Source: Bifidobacterium cuniculi
GTDB lineage: Bacteria; Actinomycetota; Actinomycetes; Actinomycetales; Bifidobacteriaceae
Direction of reading: 5' to 3'
DNA length: 64,000 nucleotides
Assembly: GCF_000741575.1 (NCBI RefSeq)
Contig: NZ_JGYV01000017.1
Span: 60,338 to 124,337, forward strand
Program-made: the position numbers and the translations under genes
Part shown: piece after piece, positions 22,246 to 32,281 of the stretch
How the letters are laid out: each line of letters begins with the position of its first letter
Position numbering within the stretch: position 1 is the stretch's first letter
The notes under the pieces: model-generated
Told to the model about the DNA's origin: nothing
The model's database searches: none
The model's input: the letters and a program-made list of their open reading frames with translations, nothing else

Positions 22246-23556
22246 ATGAGTGATGCAACCGAAGGTACCCAGGAATCCCATGACGTGTTCCGCGCGGTAT
22301 GCGAGCGCGCACGGGCGGCCGCCCTCGCCCAGCGCAAGCTGGCCGCCGCCACCGCGGATGTCAAGAACGGGCTGCTCGCCGCCATCGCCGACGCACTCGA
22401 CGAACGCGCCGACGAAATCGCCGGCGCCAACGCGCTGGACATGGAGCAGGCCTTCGCCGAAGGCATGGACGCCGGCAAGCTCGACCGCCTCAAGTTCGAC
22501 GTGACCCGCGTGGCCGCCTCCGCCCAGGACATGCGCAAGGTGGCCACCCTGCCCGACCCCGTCGGCCAGGTCGTGCGCGGTTACGAGATCCCCAACGGCA
22601 TGCGGCTCGAACAGGTGAGGGTCCCGATGGGCGTCGTCGGCATGATCTACGAGGCGCGGCCCAACGTCACCGTCGACGTGGTCGCCCTGTGCCTCAAGTC
22701 CGGCAACGCCGCCATGCTGCGCGGCGGCCACGCCGCGGCACGCACCAACGCCGCCACGCTGTCCATCGTGCGCGACGTGCTCGCCGAGCTCGGCTTCGAC
22801 CCGGCACTGGTCGCCTCCGTCGACGACTTCGGCAGGGAAGGCGCCAACGCGCTCATGGAGGCCCGCGGCTACGTCGACCTGCTGGTGCCCCGCGGCAGCA
22901 AGCGCCTCATCCAGGCCGTCGTGGAGCATGCCAAGGTGCCGGTCATCGAAACCGGTGCCGGCAACGTGCACATCTACGTGGACCGCACCGCGGACCTCAA
23001 GCAGGCCATCCCCATCGTGATCAACGCCAAGACGCAGCGCGTCGGCGTATGCAACGCAGCCGAGAAGCTCATCGTGCACCGGGACGTGGCCGAGTCCTTC
23101 CTGCCGATGGTCGCCCAGGCGCTCGCCAACGAGCACGTGGCAATCCACGCGGACGAGGCATCATACCGCATCATCCAAGAGGCCGACATCCGCGACATCC
23201 AGCTTCTGGTGGCGGACGAGGCCGACTGGGACACCGAGTACCTGGCCCTGGAGATCGGGGTGCTGGTCGTGGACGGCGTGGACGAAGCCATCGAGCACAT
23301 CAACCGTCATTCCACGCACCATACGGAGACCATCCTCGCCGAGGACTACCGCACCATCGAGAAGTGCACGAAGGCCATCGATTCGGCCGTCATCATGGTC
23401 AACGCGTCGAGCCGGTTCACGGACGGCGGCATGTTCGGCTTCGGTGCGGAACTGGGCATCTCCACGCAGAAGATGCATGCCCGCGGGCCGATGGGCCTGC
23501 AGGAGATGACCACCATGAAATGGATCGGCTACGGCGACGGGCAGGTGCGTCCATGA
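22246..23556 (+). CDS. proA: Gamma-glutamyl phosphate reductase
   Basis: Second step of proline synthesis, NADPH-dependent reduction of glutamyl-5-phosphate. The 436-residue aldehyde-dehydrogenase-like protein contains [11 protein letters not shown], the catalytic-Cys segment [11 protein letters not shown], and the C-terminal [21 protein letters not shown]. The ATG at 22246 has AAGG 8 bp upstream; a GTG three codons earlier is possible. It overlaps the next gene by ATGA. Confidence 0.95.
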   Translation: MSDATEGTQESHDVFRAVCERARAAALAQRKLAAATADVKNGLLAAIADALDERADEIAGANALDMEQAFAEGMDAGKLDRLKFDVTRVAASAQDMRKVATLPDPVGQVVRGYEIPNGMRLEQVRVPMGVVGMIYEARPNVTVDVVALCLKSGNAAMLRGGHAAARTNAATLSIVRDVLAELGFDPALVASVDDFGREGANALMEARGYVDLLVPRGSKRLIQAVVEHAKVPVIETGAGNVHIYVDRTADLKQAIPIVINAKTQRVGVCNAAEKLIVHRDVAESFLPMVAQALANEHVAIHADEASYRIIQEADIRDIQLLVADEADWDTEYLALEIGVLVVDGVDEAIEHINRHSTHHTETILAEDYRTIEKCTKAIDSAVIMVNASSRFTDGGMFGFGAELGISTQKMHARGPMGLQEMTTMKWIGYGDGQVRP

Positions 23557-24113
23557 GCGAGCCGAACGCACCGCGCCTCGAGCTGTATCCCAACCCGTGG
23601 GGCGTGGACCTGACCGACCATGCCAACACGCTGAAGATCGCCGCGGAGCGTCTCAGCCTGGTGCGCTACGTGTTCCTCGTGCAGATCGAGGACGGCATCG
23701 CGACCGCGGAGCAACGAGCATCGCTGGAATATGCCGACGCCGTGCTCATCGGATGGCCCGACCCCAGCTCCACCGACCTGGCGGACGTCGAGGGCGACGC
23801 TTACGGGAACATGCTCGACCAGATGCGCCTCATGGAGGACTACATCGGCAAGTTCACTGCCATGGAACGCACCTGCGACATCGACGGCATGACGGACACC
23901 CTCATCCGCATCACCGAACGTGTAGCGCATGTACGGCGCATGTTCCAGCCGGACTTCCTGCTGCCGACCTTCGCGGAGATCCGCCGGGTGGTCCAGGACG
24001 AATGGGACGAGGACATGGGCCGCATCGACCATGACGGCGGCGGCGGCAGTGCGCTCCAGTCGCTGCAGGAGGAATTCGAGACCATGGTCGATGCGGACGG
24101 CGGTACGCAATGA
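23553..24113 (+). CDS. Conserved hypothetical protein, acidic, cytoplasmic
   Basis: A 186-residue protein I do not recognise. It has no signal peptide or membrane segment, is acidic, and is predicted largely helical ([37 protein letters not shown]). It starts inside the proA stop (ATGA) and ends inside the nadD start (ATGA), so translation of all three is probably coupled. That context suggests a housekeeping role, but nothing specific can be named. Confidence 0.8.
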   Translation: MSEPNAPRLELYPNPWGVDLTDHANTLKIAAERLSLVRYVFLVQIEDGIATAEQRASLEYADAVLIGWPDPSSTDLADVEGDAYGNMLDQMRLMEDYIGKFTAMERTCDIDGMTDTLIRITERVAHVRRMFQPDFLLPTFAEIRRVVQDEWDEDMGRIDHDGGGGSALQSLQEEFETMVDADGGTQ

Positions 24114-24817
24114 GCGATGTGCAGGGGCAGCGGCGCATGTCAGAACTTTCGCCGGGCAACGGCGGCGCAGTCAACCTGGTCACGCCGCCCGGGCGTCGTT
24201 CCGAACGGGGCAACTGGCATGACCGGCCGCGCATCGGGATCATGGGCGGCACCTTCGACCCCATCCACAACGGCCACCTGGTTGCCGCGTCGGAAGTGGC
24301 CTGGGAGTATGACCTCGACGAGGTCCTGTTCGTACCCACGGGACGTCCGGTCTTCAAGCTCGACAAGCACGTGACCAATGCGGAGGACCGTTACCTCATG
24401 ACGGTCATCGCAACCGCCTCCAACCCCAAGTTCACCGTGTCGCGCGTGGACATCGACCGGCCGGGCGTGACCTACACCATCGACACGTTGCGCGACATCC
24501 GGGCCCAGCATCCGGATGCCGAGCTGTTCTTCATCACCGGCGCGGACGCCGTCGCGGAGATCATGCAATGGAAAGACGCCGACCGCATGTTCGACATCGC
24601 CCATTTCGTGGCGGTGACCCGTCCCGGGTACACGGGCACGGACGCGCTGCCCGAAGGCAAGGTCGACCGGTTGGAGATCCCCGCATTGGCCATCTCCTCC
24701 ACGGACATCCGACGCCGGGCCACGGACGGCGAGCCTGTCTGGTACCTGGTGCCCGATGGCGTGGTGCAGTACATCGGCAAGCACGGATTGTACCGCGGCG
24801 GCGAGCGGAAAGGCTGA
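24110..24817 (+). CDS. nadD: Nicotinate-nucleotide adenylyltransferase
   Basis: Adenylates nicotinate mononucleotide in NAD synthesis. The 235-residue protein has the nucleotidyltransferase motif [12 protein letters not shown] (HxGH at residues 53-56) and the C-terminal ISSTDIRRR. An N-terminal extension of about 40 residues precedes the catalytic core, longer than in E. coli. Starts at residue 10 or later are possible, but the ATGA overlap with the previous gene favours 24110. Confidence 0.92.
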   Translation: MSDVQGQRRMSELSPGNGGAVNLVTPPGRRSERGNWHDRPRIGIMGGTFDPIHNGHLVAASEVAWEYDLDEVLFVPTGRPVFKLDKHVTNAEDRYLMTVIATASNPKFTVSRVDIDRPGVTYTIDTLRDIRAQHPDAELFFITGADAVAEIMQWKDADRMFDIAHFVAVTRPGYTGTDALPEGKVDRLEIPALAISSTDIRRRATDGEPVWYLVPDGVVQYIGKHGLYRGGERKG

Positions 24818-24896
24818 TCCGCCACGGGCGTCGGGCAGTCAGCTGCCGTCGTTACACTATGGAATCGACCATAACGAACTGACGTTTGGAGATACG

Positions 24897-25916
24897 GTGA
24901 GCGCAATCCTCGAAGGCAAGCCAGACAAAAACCTCATTCTCGTCACGGGCAGGGCGCATCCGAAGCTGGCCGCCGACGTAGCCGACCAGCTGGGCATCGA
25001 CGTTCTGGAGACCACCGCCTACGATTTCGCCAACGGTGAGATGTACGTGCGGTACACCGAGTCGGTGCGCGGCGCGGACGTCTTCGTGCTGCAGAGCCAC
25101 AACGAGCCGGTCAACCAGGCCATCATGGAACAGCTCATCATGATCGACGCCCTCAAGCGTGCCTCGGCCCGCTCCATCACCGCCGTCAGCCCCCTGTTGG
25201 GCTATTCGCGCCAGGACAAGAAGCACCGTGGCCGCGAACCCATCTCCTGCCGCCTGGTCTTCGACCTGCTCAAGACCGCAGGCGCAGACCGCATCATGAG
25301 CGTCGACCTGCATGCGGCACAGTCCCAGGGCTTCTTCGACGGGCCGGTCGACCATCTCATCGCCATGCCGGTGCTCGTGGACTACATTCGTGACCGCTTC
25401 GCTGGCAACCTCGACAACGTGACCGTCGTCTCCCCGGATGCCGGACGCATCCGCGTGGCCGAACAGTGGGCCGCACGGCTGGGCGGCGGCCCACTCGCCT
25501 TCGTGCACAAGACCCGCGACATCACGCGTCCCAACCAAGCCGTAGCCAACCGAGTCGTCGGTGATGTCAAGGGCAAGGACTGCGTCCTCGTTGACGACCT
25601 CATCGACACCGCCGGCACCATCGCCGGTGCCTGCAAGGTGCTGCAGGACGCCGGCGCCAGGTCCGTGACCGTGGTGGCCACCCATGGCGTACTGTCGGGC
25701 CCGGCCGTCGAACGGCTCAAGAACTGCGGCGCACGCGAGGTCGTCCTCACCGACACCGTGCCGATCCCGGACGAGAAGCGCTGGGACGGCCTGACGGTCC
25801 TGTCCATCGCGCCGCTCCTGGCAAGCGCCATCAAGGCGGTATTCGAGGACGGGTCCGTCGCCGAGCTCTTCGACACCTATCCGGAGCACCACGGCAAGGG
25901 ATTCCTGTTCGCCTGA
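24897..25916 (+). CDS. prs: Ribose-phosphate pyrophosphokinase
   Basis: Makes PRPP for nucleotide, histidine, tryptophan and NAD synthesis. The 339-residue protein shows DFANGEMYVRY, the ATP/R5P loop YSRQDKKHRGREPIS, SPDAGRIRVAE, and the PRPP-binding DCVLVDDLIDTAGTI. The start is taken as the GTG at 24897 behind GGAG, giving the usual N-terminus; the frame is open about 47 codons upstream without family similarity. Its position directly after nadD fits shared demand for nucleotide precursors. Confidence 0.94.
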   Translation: MSAILEGKPDKNLILVTGRAHPKLAADVADQLGIDVLETTAYDFANGEMYVRYTESVRGADVFVLQSHNEPVNQAIMEQLIMIDALKRASARSITAVSPLLGYSRQDKKHRGREPISCRLVFDLLKTAGADRIMSVDLHAAQSQGFFDGPVDHLIAMPVLVDYIRDRFAGNLDNVTVVSPDAGRIRVAEQWAARLGGGPLAFVHKTRDITRPNQAVANRVVGDVKGKDCVLVDDLIDTAGTIAGACKVLQDAGARSVTVVATHGVLSGPAVERLKNCGAREVVLTDTVPIPDEKRWDGLTVLSIAPLLASAIKAVFEDGSVAELFDTYPEHHGKGFLFA

Positions 25917-25979
25917 CGGTGATGCCCCAATGTCAAGGACTATGGCATAATGGTCCCTTGGCGGGATTCGTTCCGCCGT

Positions 25980-26050
25980 TCCCCCATGGTGTAATGGCAG
26001 CACACGGGTCTTTGGAACCCTTTGTCTTGGTTCGAGTCCAGGTGGGGGAG
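25980..26050 (+). tRNA. tRNA-Gln (anticodon TTG)
   Basis: A 71-nt cloverleaf with acceptor arms TCCCCCA and TGGGGGA, D-arm GTGT/GCAC, anticodon loop CTTTGGA (TTG) and a TTCGAGT T-loop. Discriminator G at 26050. CCA is not encoded. The outermost anticodon-stem pair is a C-T mismatch by my folding. It lies alone between prs and glmU. Confidence 0.9.
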
Positions 26051-26134
26051 CGCATCGCGTCCGATTCCATGCGAGCCATGGGGTCGGACGCTTTTCGTAA
26101 GACCGGTCGATGAATGTGTCTGGAGGCTTTTCTC

Positions 26135-27520
26135 ATGACAGTAACCGCAGCGATCGTGCTCGCCGCGGGCGAGGGGACGCGCATGCGTTCCTCCATGCCC
26201 AAGGTCCTGCACCAGTTCGCAGGCAAGACCTTCCTGGAGCGCGTGATGGCATCGGTCGGCGCCCTCGAACCGGCCACGCTGGCAGTGGTGGTTCGCCACC
26301 AGGGCGAACGTGTCGCGCAGGAAGCCCTCGCCCATGACCCCGACGCCCTCATCGTGCACCAGGACGAGATCCCGGGCACCGGGCGTGCCGTGCAGTGCGC
26401 GCTCGCGGAACTGGGGCAGGACGGCGTGCCGGACGGCCCGATCGTCATCGTCGCTTCCGACATGCCGCTCCTGGACGCGGACACCCTTGAATCCCTCCTC
26501 GACTACCACCGCACCAGCGGCGACGACGCCACCGTGCTGACCACCGTGCTGGACGACCCGACCGGCTACGGGCGCATCATCAGGGACCATGACGGCGACG
26601 TGCTCAAGATCGTCGAACAGAAGGACGCCAATAGCAGCGAACTCGCCGTCCACGAGGTGAACACCTCGGTATACGTCTTCGAGGGCAAGGTGCTCAAGGA
26701 AGCCATCGCCGACCTGGACGCGGACAACGCGCAGGGGGAGTTCTACCTCACCGACGCGCTCAAGGCCGCCAAGGACAGCGGCAAGGTCGGCGCCTTCGCG
26801 GCGCCGGACGCCCTGCGTGTGGAAGGCGTCAACGACCGCGTCCAGCTCGCGGCCCTCGCCAAGGCCTACAACCTGCGGGTGTGCGAGGCATGGATGCGCC
26901 GTGGCGTGACCATCCTCGACCCGGCCAACACCTGGATCGAGGACGACGTGACCATCGGCCGTGACGCCGTCATCCTGCCGGGATCCTTCCTGCAGGGGTC
27001 GAGCGTCATCAGCAAGGGTGCGGTCGTCGGCCCCTACACCACCCTCATCGATGCTGTCGTGGACGAGGGCGCCACCGTGGAGCGTTCCCGCGTCCAGTCG
27101 TCGCATATCGGCGCACACGCCACCATCGGACCGTGGGCCTATCTGCGTCCGGGCAACGAACTGGGCCGGGAATCCAAGGCCGGCGCCTTCGTGGAGATGA
27201 AGAAGGCGCACATCGGCAACGGCACCAAGGTGCCGCACCTGAGCTACGTGGGCGACGCCGACCTCGGCGAGCACACGAACATCGGCGGTGGCACCATCAC
27301 CGCCAACTACGACGGCGTGCACAAGAACCACACCACGATCGGTTCGCGCGTGCATATCGGCGCCGGCAACCTCTTCGTCGCACCGGTCGAGGTCGGCGAC
27401 GACGTGACCAGCGGCGCCGGCTCTGTGATCCGCCATGACGTGCCCGACGACGCCATGGTGTACTCCGAGAACGCGCAGCACGTCGTGGACCATTGGAAAC
27501 CAGCCTGGGAGCGTGACTGA
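26135..27520 (+). CDS. glmU: Bifunctional UDP-GlcNAc pyrophosphorylase / GlcN-1-P acetyltransferase
   Basis: Makes UDP-GlcNAc for peptidoglycan. The 461-residue protein has an N-terminal nucleotidyltransferase domain with LAAGEGTRM (residues 9-17) and KVLH, and a C-terminal left-handed beta-helix of hexapeptide repeats (about residues 270-440) with FVEMKKAHIGNGTKVPHLSYVGDA and the GGGTITANYDG active-site motif. The ATG at 26135 has GGAGG 11 bp upstream. It is followed one base later by rsfS. Confidence 0.95.
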   Translation: MTVTAAIVLAAGEGTRMRSSMPKVLHQFAGKTFLERVMASVGALEPATLAVVVRHQGERVAQEALAHDPDALIVHQDEIPGTGRAVQCALAELGQDGVPDGPIVIVASDMPLLDADTLESLLDYHRTSGDDATVLTTVLDDPTGYGRIIRDHDGDVLKIVEQKDANSSELAVHEVNTSVYVFEGKVLKEAIADLDADNAQGEFYLTDALKAAKDSGKVGAFAAPDALRVEGVNDRVQLAALAKAYNLRVCEAWMRRGVTILDPANTWIEDDVTIGRDAVILPGSFLQGSSVISKGAVVGPYTTLIDAVVDEGATVERSRVQSSHIGAHATIGPWAYLRPGNELGRESKAGAFVEMKKAHIGNGTKVPHLSYVGDADLGEHTNIGGGTITANYDGVHKNHTTIGSRVHIGAGNLFVAPVEVGDDVTSGAGSVIRHDVPDDAMVYSENAQHVVDHWKPAWERD

Positions 27521-27521
27521 C

Positions 27522-27902
27522 ATGACCGCATTGCAGCAATCCATCGACGAGACCCGCATCGCGGCGGCTGCCGCCGACCGCATGAAGGCAGAGGACATCG
27601 TCGCCTTCGACGTATCCAACCAGATGGCGATCTGCGACACGATGCTCGTCGCCAGCGCATCCAACGAACGCCAGGTGTTGGCCGTCGCCGAGGAGATCGA
27701 AAAGGACCTGGCGCTCAAGGCGCAGGTGCACCCCAAGTCCCGTGAGGGCATCGCCGAGGCCCAGTGGATCCTCCTGGACTACGGCGACATCATCGTGCAC
27801 GTGATGCATGAGGAAGCCCGCGGCTTCTACAACCTCGAACGCCTGTGGCGCGACTGCCCGCAGGTGGACCTCGAACTGCCACAGGAGGCCACGCAGGAAT
27901 GA
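27522..27902 (+). CDS. rsfS: Ribosomal silencing factor RsfS
   Basis: Binds uL14 on the 50S subunit and blocks subunit joining in starved cells. The 126-residue protein shows the DUF143/Iojap core: DIVAFDVSNQMAICDTMLVASASNERQV and WILLDYGDIIVHVMHEEARGFYNLERLW. Adjacency to glmU and overlap with a histidine phosphatase gene (ATGA) match the common nadD-rsfS-phosphatase grouping of Gram-positives. Confidence 0.92.
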   Translation: MTALQQSIDETRIAAAAADRMKAEDIVAFDVSNQMAICDTMLVASASNERQVLAVAEEIEKDLALKAQVHPKSREGIAEAQWILLDYGDIIVHVMHEEARGFYNLERLWRDCPQVDLELPQEATQE

Positions 27903-28582
27903 GCGCGGCCTCCGTACTGCTCGTGCGCCACGGCCGTACCGGCTACAATGCGGCCGGCCGGGTACAGGGCAACATCGACATCCCGCTCGACGAGACGGGG
28001 CTCTGGCAGGTCGAACAGACCGGACAGGCCCTGCGCGAGCTGTATGTGCGCCCCGGGCGGCGTCAGCTGGTGATCTCCTCGCCGCTGGAACGGGCCCTGC
28101 AGACGGCCCGTGCCTTCGCGGACCCGCTGGGACTGCCGATCCACCGGGACGAGCGGTTGCGTGAACGAGCCTTCGGCGATTTCGAGGGCAGGAGCGCCGA
28201 GGAGCTGCGCCAGGCATGGCCCGAGGATTTCGCGCTGTGGTGCCGTGGTCTCGGAGGCGAGATGAACCACCATGCCGAATCCCACGAGCACGTGGGTGCC
28301 CGCGGGGCTGCCGCGGTCAGCGAATGGTCCCGGCAGGCCGACGAGGACACGGACCTGTTCGTCTTCGCCCACGGTGCGCTCATAGAGAACACCCTGCAGG
28401 CGATGTTCGGCATTGCGCAACGCTTCCCGGACTTCATCTCGGTGACCACCATGGACAATGCCCACTGGGCCCGGCTCCTCGACGCCGGACTTGAGGATCC
28501 CGACAGGTGGATCCTCAAGGATTACAACCACGGTCCGGCCCTGGCGGATACACCCTTGTGGGAACATCCGCAATCATGCTAG
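27899..28582 (+). CDS. Histidine phosphatase family protein (phosphoglycerate mutase-like)
   Basis: A 227-residue protein with the catalytic LVRHGRT motif (Arg10-His11-Gly12), a second conserved stretch SSPLERALQTA, the acidic loop RLRERAFGDFEGRS, and a C-terminal FAHGALIENTL carrying the second histidine. Could be a phosphatase such as those acting on glucosyl-3-phosphoglycerate or cobalamin intermediates; the substrate is unknown. Translationally coupled to rsfS. Confidence 0.85.
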   Translation: MSAASVLLVRHGRTGYNAAGRVQGNIDIPLDETGLWQVEQTGQALRELYVRPGRRQLVISSPLERALQTARAFADPLGLPIHRDERLRERAFGDFEGRSAEELRQAWPEDFALWCRGLGGEMNHHAESHEHVGARGAAAVSEWSRQADEDTDLFVFAHGALIENTLQAMFGIAQRFPDFISVTTMDNAHWARLLDAGLEDPDRWILKDYNHGPALADTPLWEHPQSC

Positions 28583-28630
28583 GTTGAGTGCCAGCCCGTC
28601 CAGTCGGGGACACGCGCGGGAAAGGACAAC

Positions 28631-29515
28631 GTGAGGAATTTTTTCAAGGGACTGTCATTCTCCCAGCTGCTGGCCGGCGCGTTGGCCGCGGTCACCTCGT
28701 TCTTCCTGTCATCGAAGATCGGCATCGCCGGCTCGGTGATCGGCGTCGCGGTCGCATCCATCGTCTCGACCTCGGCATCGCAGATCTACAAGAACGTCCT
28801 GGACGCCTCCAGCGAAAAACTGCAGACGGCCGCCCAGATGCAGCTGGTCGCCAAGAAGCACGGCGAGGACGGAACCGACGACCAGGCTGAGGACGGCGTT
28901 GAAGACAAGGACGGCGCCAATCTCGACGACACCCAGGACATCCCGGTCGAGGACGGCCACCGCATCGGCAGGACCGTCTCCTCGGACGGCACCTCCCATG
29001 CGTCGGGCGGTGCCGGTGCGTTGACCAGGCATGACCGCCGCGTGGCCATCGTGATCGCAGTGGTGTCCGCCCTCGTGGCCGTCGGCGTCACCGCCGGCAT
29101 CATCCTGGCCCTGACCGACGGCAAGGGCACGGACAGCGTGGTGCGCGACATCGTGCATCCCACGGTGACCACCCCCGCCACCACGCCGTCGCAGTCCGGA
29201 CAGGGCACCGTGCAGGACGGCAACGGACAGGGCGACGGCCAGATCGTGAACCCCACCGAGACCCCCTCCCCATCCGCCTCCTCGTCGCCGTCGCCGACAG
29301 CGACCTCGGGCACCGCTACTCCCACGCAGTCCACCGGCACGGACAGCGGCACCGCCACGGACGGCGGCGACAGCGGCACCACCGACGGTTCGCAGGATGC
29401 CGACAGTGGCAGCACCGGCCAGGATGCCACGACCAACCAAGGCTCGGACAGCGGCACCGCCAAAAAGGACGACCAGACGTCCCAGGACGGTGGCCAGACG
29501 GGAGCACAGCCCTAG
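28631..29515 (+). CDS. Membrane protein with Ser/Thr/Gly-rich extracytoplasmic tail
   Basis: A 294-residue protein of unknown function. The N-terminus (residues 1-60) is hydrophobic and resembles two short membrane segments. An acidic linker follows, then a clear transmembrane helix near residues 137-158 (VAIVIAVVSALVAVGVTAGI). The remaining 130 residues are low-complexity Ser/Thr/Gly/Asp, probably outside the cell. The GTG start has AAAGGA upstream. The composition resembles wall-spanning or O-glycosylated stalks, but no sorting motif is present. Confidence 0.75.
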   Translation: MRNFFKGLSFSQLLAGALAAVTSFFLSSKIGIAGSVIGVAVASIVSTSASQIYKNVLDASSEKLQTAAQMQLVAKKHGEDGTDDQAEDGVEDKDGANLDDTQDIPVEDGHRIGRTVSSDGTSHASGGAGALTRHDRRVAIVIAVVSALVAVGVTAGIILALTDGKGTDSVVRDIVHPTVTTPATTPSQSGQGTVQDGNGQGDGQIVNPTETPSPSASSSPSPTATSGTATPTQSTGTDSGTATDGGDSGTTDGSQDADSGSTGQDATTNQGSDSGTAKKDDQTSQDGGQTGAQP

Positions 29516-29594
29516 GAACCAAAGGCGACACGCCGAAGACTTGCGCGGTGAATCGTTTCGTGTATTATTAATCGAGTTGCGAGAAACCGCACAC

Positions 29595-29667
29595 GGGGCT
29601 ATGGCGCAGCTGGTAGCGCATCTCCATGGCATGGAGAGGGTCAGGAGTTCGAATCTCCTTAGCTCCA
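29595..29667 (+). tRNA. tRNA-Ala (anticodon GGC), copy 1
   Basis: A 73-nt cloverleaf. Acceptor GGGGCTA pairs with TAGCTCC (one G-T), the anticodon stem is TCTCC/GGAGA with loop ATGGCAT (GGC), and the T-arm is GGAGTTCGAATCTCC. CCA is not encoded. The first of two identical tandem copies. Confidence 0.93.
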
Positions 29668-29715
29668 CTCGGACCGCTCGTGGTGCGAATGGACCACGCA
29701 CGGTTTCCCGTACAC

Positions 29716-29788
29716 GGGGCTATGGCGCAGCTGGTAGCGCATCTCCATGGCATGGAGAGGGTCAGGAGTTCGAATCTCCTTAGCTCCA
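29716..29788 (+). tRNA. tRNA-Ala (anticodon GGC), copy 2
   Basis: Identical over its whole length to the copy 48 bp upstream, and followed at once by an intrinsic terminator, so both are probably processed from one transcript. Confidence 0.93.
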
Positions 29789-29793
29789 CTTTC

Positions 29794-29823
29794 ATCCCAT
29801 CCGCATCTGCGGATGGGATTTTT
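29794..29823 (+). terminator. Intrinsic terminator of the tRNA-Ala pair
   Basis: A perfect 12-bp stem (29794-29805 with 29808-29819) with a 2-nt loop is followed by TTTTT. Classical Rho-independent terminator 5 bp after the second tRNA. Confidence 0.88.
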
Positions 29824-29926
29824 CGTTCCACGGCACCCGCGTCGCGACTACCAGCGTAATGGACATGGGGAGGCCTGCAATCGCGTAGAGTGGGGGTACC
29901 ATCCGTTCAGTGAAAGGACACAGACC

Positions 29927-30331
29927 ATGGCAACCCTTACCGAAGACATGAAGCAGTTCATCGACGACAACCTTGCGTTCGTCGCCACCGTCAGCCCCGA
30001 CGGCCAGCCCGACCTCGGCCCGAAGATGTCGATGTTCGTACTCGACGACAGCCACCTTGCCTACCATGAGCGCACCGGCGGGCAGACCTACCGCAACCTC
30101 GAGAACGGCAGCCCGCTGGTCGTCGCCTACGTGAACCTGGCCGAGAAGAAGGGCTACCGCTTCCGTGGCGAGGTGGTCCTGCACGCGGACGACGACATCT
30201 ACGACGAGCAGGTCAGGATCGCCAAGGAGAAGGGCACGAAGGTGCCCGCCTGCGTGCCGGTGCTCGCCATCACCGACATCGAGGACCTGTCCGCCGGGGC
30301 CCACGCGGGCACCACCATCGCGAAGGACTGA
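29927..30331 (+). CDS. Pyridoxamine 5'-phosphate oxidase-like FMN-binding protein
   Basis: A 134-residue split-barrel protein. The N-terminal pattern (FIDDNLAFVATVSPDGQPDLGPKMSMFVLDDSHLAYHERTGGQTYRNL) is typical of small PNPOx-like flavoproteins such as those acting on F420, haem or sulfur compounds. The reaction is not predictable, and it need not be a true PdxH. GAAAGGA precedes the ATG. It is followed 18 bp later by a histidine phosphatase gene. Confidence 0.82.
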   Translation: MATLTEDMKQFIDDNLAFVATVSPDGQPDLGPKMSMFVLDDSHLAYHERTGGQTYRNLENGSPLVVAYVNLAEKKGYRFRGEVVLHADDDIYDEQVRIAKEKGTKVPACVPVLAITDIEDLSAGAHAGTTIAKD

Positions 30332-30349
30332 GCCGCGCGGAAGGCACCC

Positions 30350-31186
30350 ATGATCGACGAAGTCATCATCCAGCGCCACGGGCGCACCAGCTTCAACCTG
30401 GCACGACGCCTGCAGGGGCAGGTCGACATCCCCCTGGACATCGTCGGCCAATGGCAGGCCGACCACAGCGCCTATGCGCTGGCGGCGCGCCTGTACTGGG
30501 CCAAGGTCGCCAACATCGCGCGCCATCCCGACCTCCTGCCCCAATCGGACGACCCGGAGGTACGCCGCAGCGACATCGAGGAATACCGTCTGGCACCCGC
30601 CTCGGACCGCACCTTGGACATCGTGTGTTCCGATTTGTTCCGCGCCAGGCAGACGGCCCATGCCACCGCCGACATCCTCGGGCTGCCGGTACGGCTCGAC
30701 CCGCGCCTGCGTGAACGCAGCTTCGGGCAGTGGGAAGGCATGACCCGCGAGGAGATCCGCGAGCGCTACCCGCAGGGTTTCGCCTCCTGGACCGCGCACG
30801 AAGGCGGGGAGACCGACTACGGCGTGGAAACCAGGCAGGCCGTGGGGGAACGCGGGGCCCGGGCCATCGAATCCCTGGTCGTCGAGGCCCGCGAAACTCC
30901 GGGACACGGTACCTTGCTGGTGGTGTCCCATGGCTCCTGGACCGTGGCGACGGTGGCCACCCTGCTTGGCATGGACGTGGATGACCTGAGCACCCTCGGC
31001 GCCATGCGCAACGCCTTCTGGTGCACCCTCCACGTCAGCGAGCACGACGACGGCTTCCAGTGGCTGCTCGACGAATACAACCAAGGACCCGCCCTGGCCT
31101 CGACCGTGGACTGGGAGAACGGCCCCGACACCCTGCACAACCCCGCCATGGGCAGCTGGAAGGCCGTGAAGGGAGCCAAGGCCTAG
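30350..31186 (+). CDS. Histidine phosphatase family protein, second copy
   Basis: A 278-residue protein with the catalytic QRHGRT (Arg9-His10-Gly11), the conserved VCSDLFRARQTAHATA, acidic RLRERSFGQWEG and C-terminal VVSHGSWTVATVATLLG with the second histidine. It is larger than the copy at 27.9 kb, with an insert near residues 60-85, and only distantly similar to it. Substrate unknown. Confidence 0.84.
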   Translation: MIDEVIIQRHGRTSFNLARRLQGQVDIPLDIVGQWQADHSAYALAARLYWAKVANIARHPDLLPQSDDPEVRRSDIEEYRLAPASDRTLDIVCSDLFRARQTAHATADILGLPVRLDPRLRERSFGQWEGMTREEIRERYPQGFASWTAHEGGETDYGVETRQAVGERGARAIESLVVEARETPGHGTLLVVSHGSWTVATVATLLGMDVDDLSTLGAMRNAFWCTLHVSEHDDGFQWLLDEYNQGPALASTVDWENGPDTLHNPAMGSWKAVKGAKA

Positions 31187-31324
31187 GAGACTCCTGTCAC
31201 ACCGGTGCGACTACACTGTTGATGGTTTGCTGGTGGGCTGCCCCGTGTGCCGGGATGTGCCCACCATCCCGCTCCATGGCTTGCCATGGCGCCATTCACA
31301 CGGGTACGAGAGGCAGGTGAGGCC

Positions 31325-32275
31325 ATGCTGCGCATGTTCAGTACGATCAACGGGCAAGTCGAACGGATCGAGCATCCGGAAAGCGGGTCCTGGCTGTCCT
31401 TGTCGGACCCCACCGACGTGGAGCTGACCACCGTGGCGCAGGATACGGGCATCGACCTCGCCGACCTGCGCGCGCCCCTCGACGACGAGGAACGATCCCG
31501 CGTGGACGTCGAGGACGACTACACCATGATCATCGTCGACATCCCCACCGTGGGGGAGCGCTCGGGACGCAACTGGTACGAGACCATCCCGTTGTCGATC
31601 ATCGTCACGAAGACCATGATCGTCACCGTCTGCATGCAGGACACCCCGGTGCTCCACCCCTTCATGGAGGGCACCATCCGAGGCTTCAACACCTTCATGC
31701 GCTCGCGCTTCATCCTCCAGATCCTGTACCGCAACGCCACGATGTACCTGCGTTACCTGCGCATCATCGACGGCGAGACCGACAAGCTGGAGCTCAGGCT
31801 GCGCCATTCCATGCAGAACCGCGAGATCCTGCTGCTGCTGGAACTGAGCAAGACACTGGTGTATTTCAACACGTCGCTCAAGTCGAACGAGATCGTCATG
31901 GAGAAGCTCATGACGCTGTCGCGCATCAAGCAGTACCCGGAGGACGAGGACCTGCTCGAGGACGTCATCACCGAGAACAAGCAGGCCATCGAGATGGCGA
32001 ACATCTACAGCGGCGTCCTTGCGAACATGACCGACGCCTTCTCGTCGGTCGTGTCGAACAACCTGAGCAACGTGATGCGCATCTTCACGATCATCTCGAT
32101 CACCCTGTCCGTGCCCACGCTCATCTTCTCCATGTACGGCATGAACTTCCAATCGGGCATGCTCGGCATGCCGCTGAGCGGCTCGCCTTTCGGCTTCGTC
32201 GTCATCGTCGTCATCGCCGTGGCGCTGTCCTTGGCGGCGGCATGGATTCTGACCCGTTCCCGGTTGTTCAAGTGA
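31325..32275 (+). CDS. CorA-family magnesium/divalent cation channel
   Basis: A 316-residue protein with a large cytoplasmic helical domain and two C-terminal transmembrane helices. The signature YGMNF lies at the end of the first helix (about residue 275), and the second helix ends at a basic C-terminus. It is of the shorter CorA type common in Gram-positives. AGGTGAGG precedes the ATG closely. A possible -10 TACACT at about 31,212 suggests its own promoter. Confidence 0.88.
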   Translation: MLRMFSTINGQVERIEHPESGSWLSLSDPTDVELTTVAQDTGIDLADLRAPLDDEERSRVDVEDDYTMIIVDIPTVGERSGRNWYETIPLSIIVTKTMIVTVCMQDTPVLHPFMEGTIRGFNTFMRSRFILQILYRNATMYLRYLRIIDGETDKLELRLRHSMQNREILLLLELSKTLVYFNTSLKSNEIVMEKLMTLSRIKQYPEDEDLLEDVITENKQAIEMANIYSGVLANMTDAFSSVVSNNLSNVMRIFTIISITLSVPTLIFSMYGMNFQSGMLGMPLSGSPFGFVVIVVIAVALSLAAAWILTRSRLFK

Positions 32276-32281
32276 GGTAGC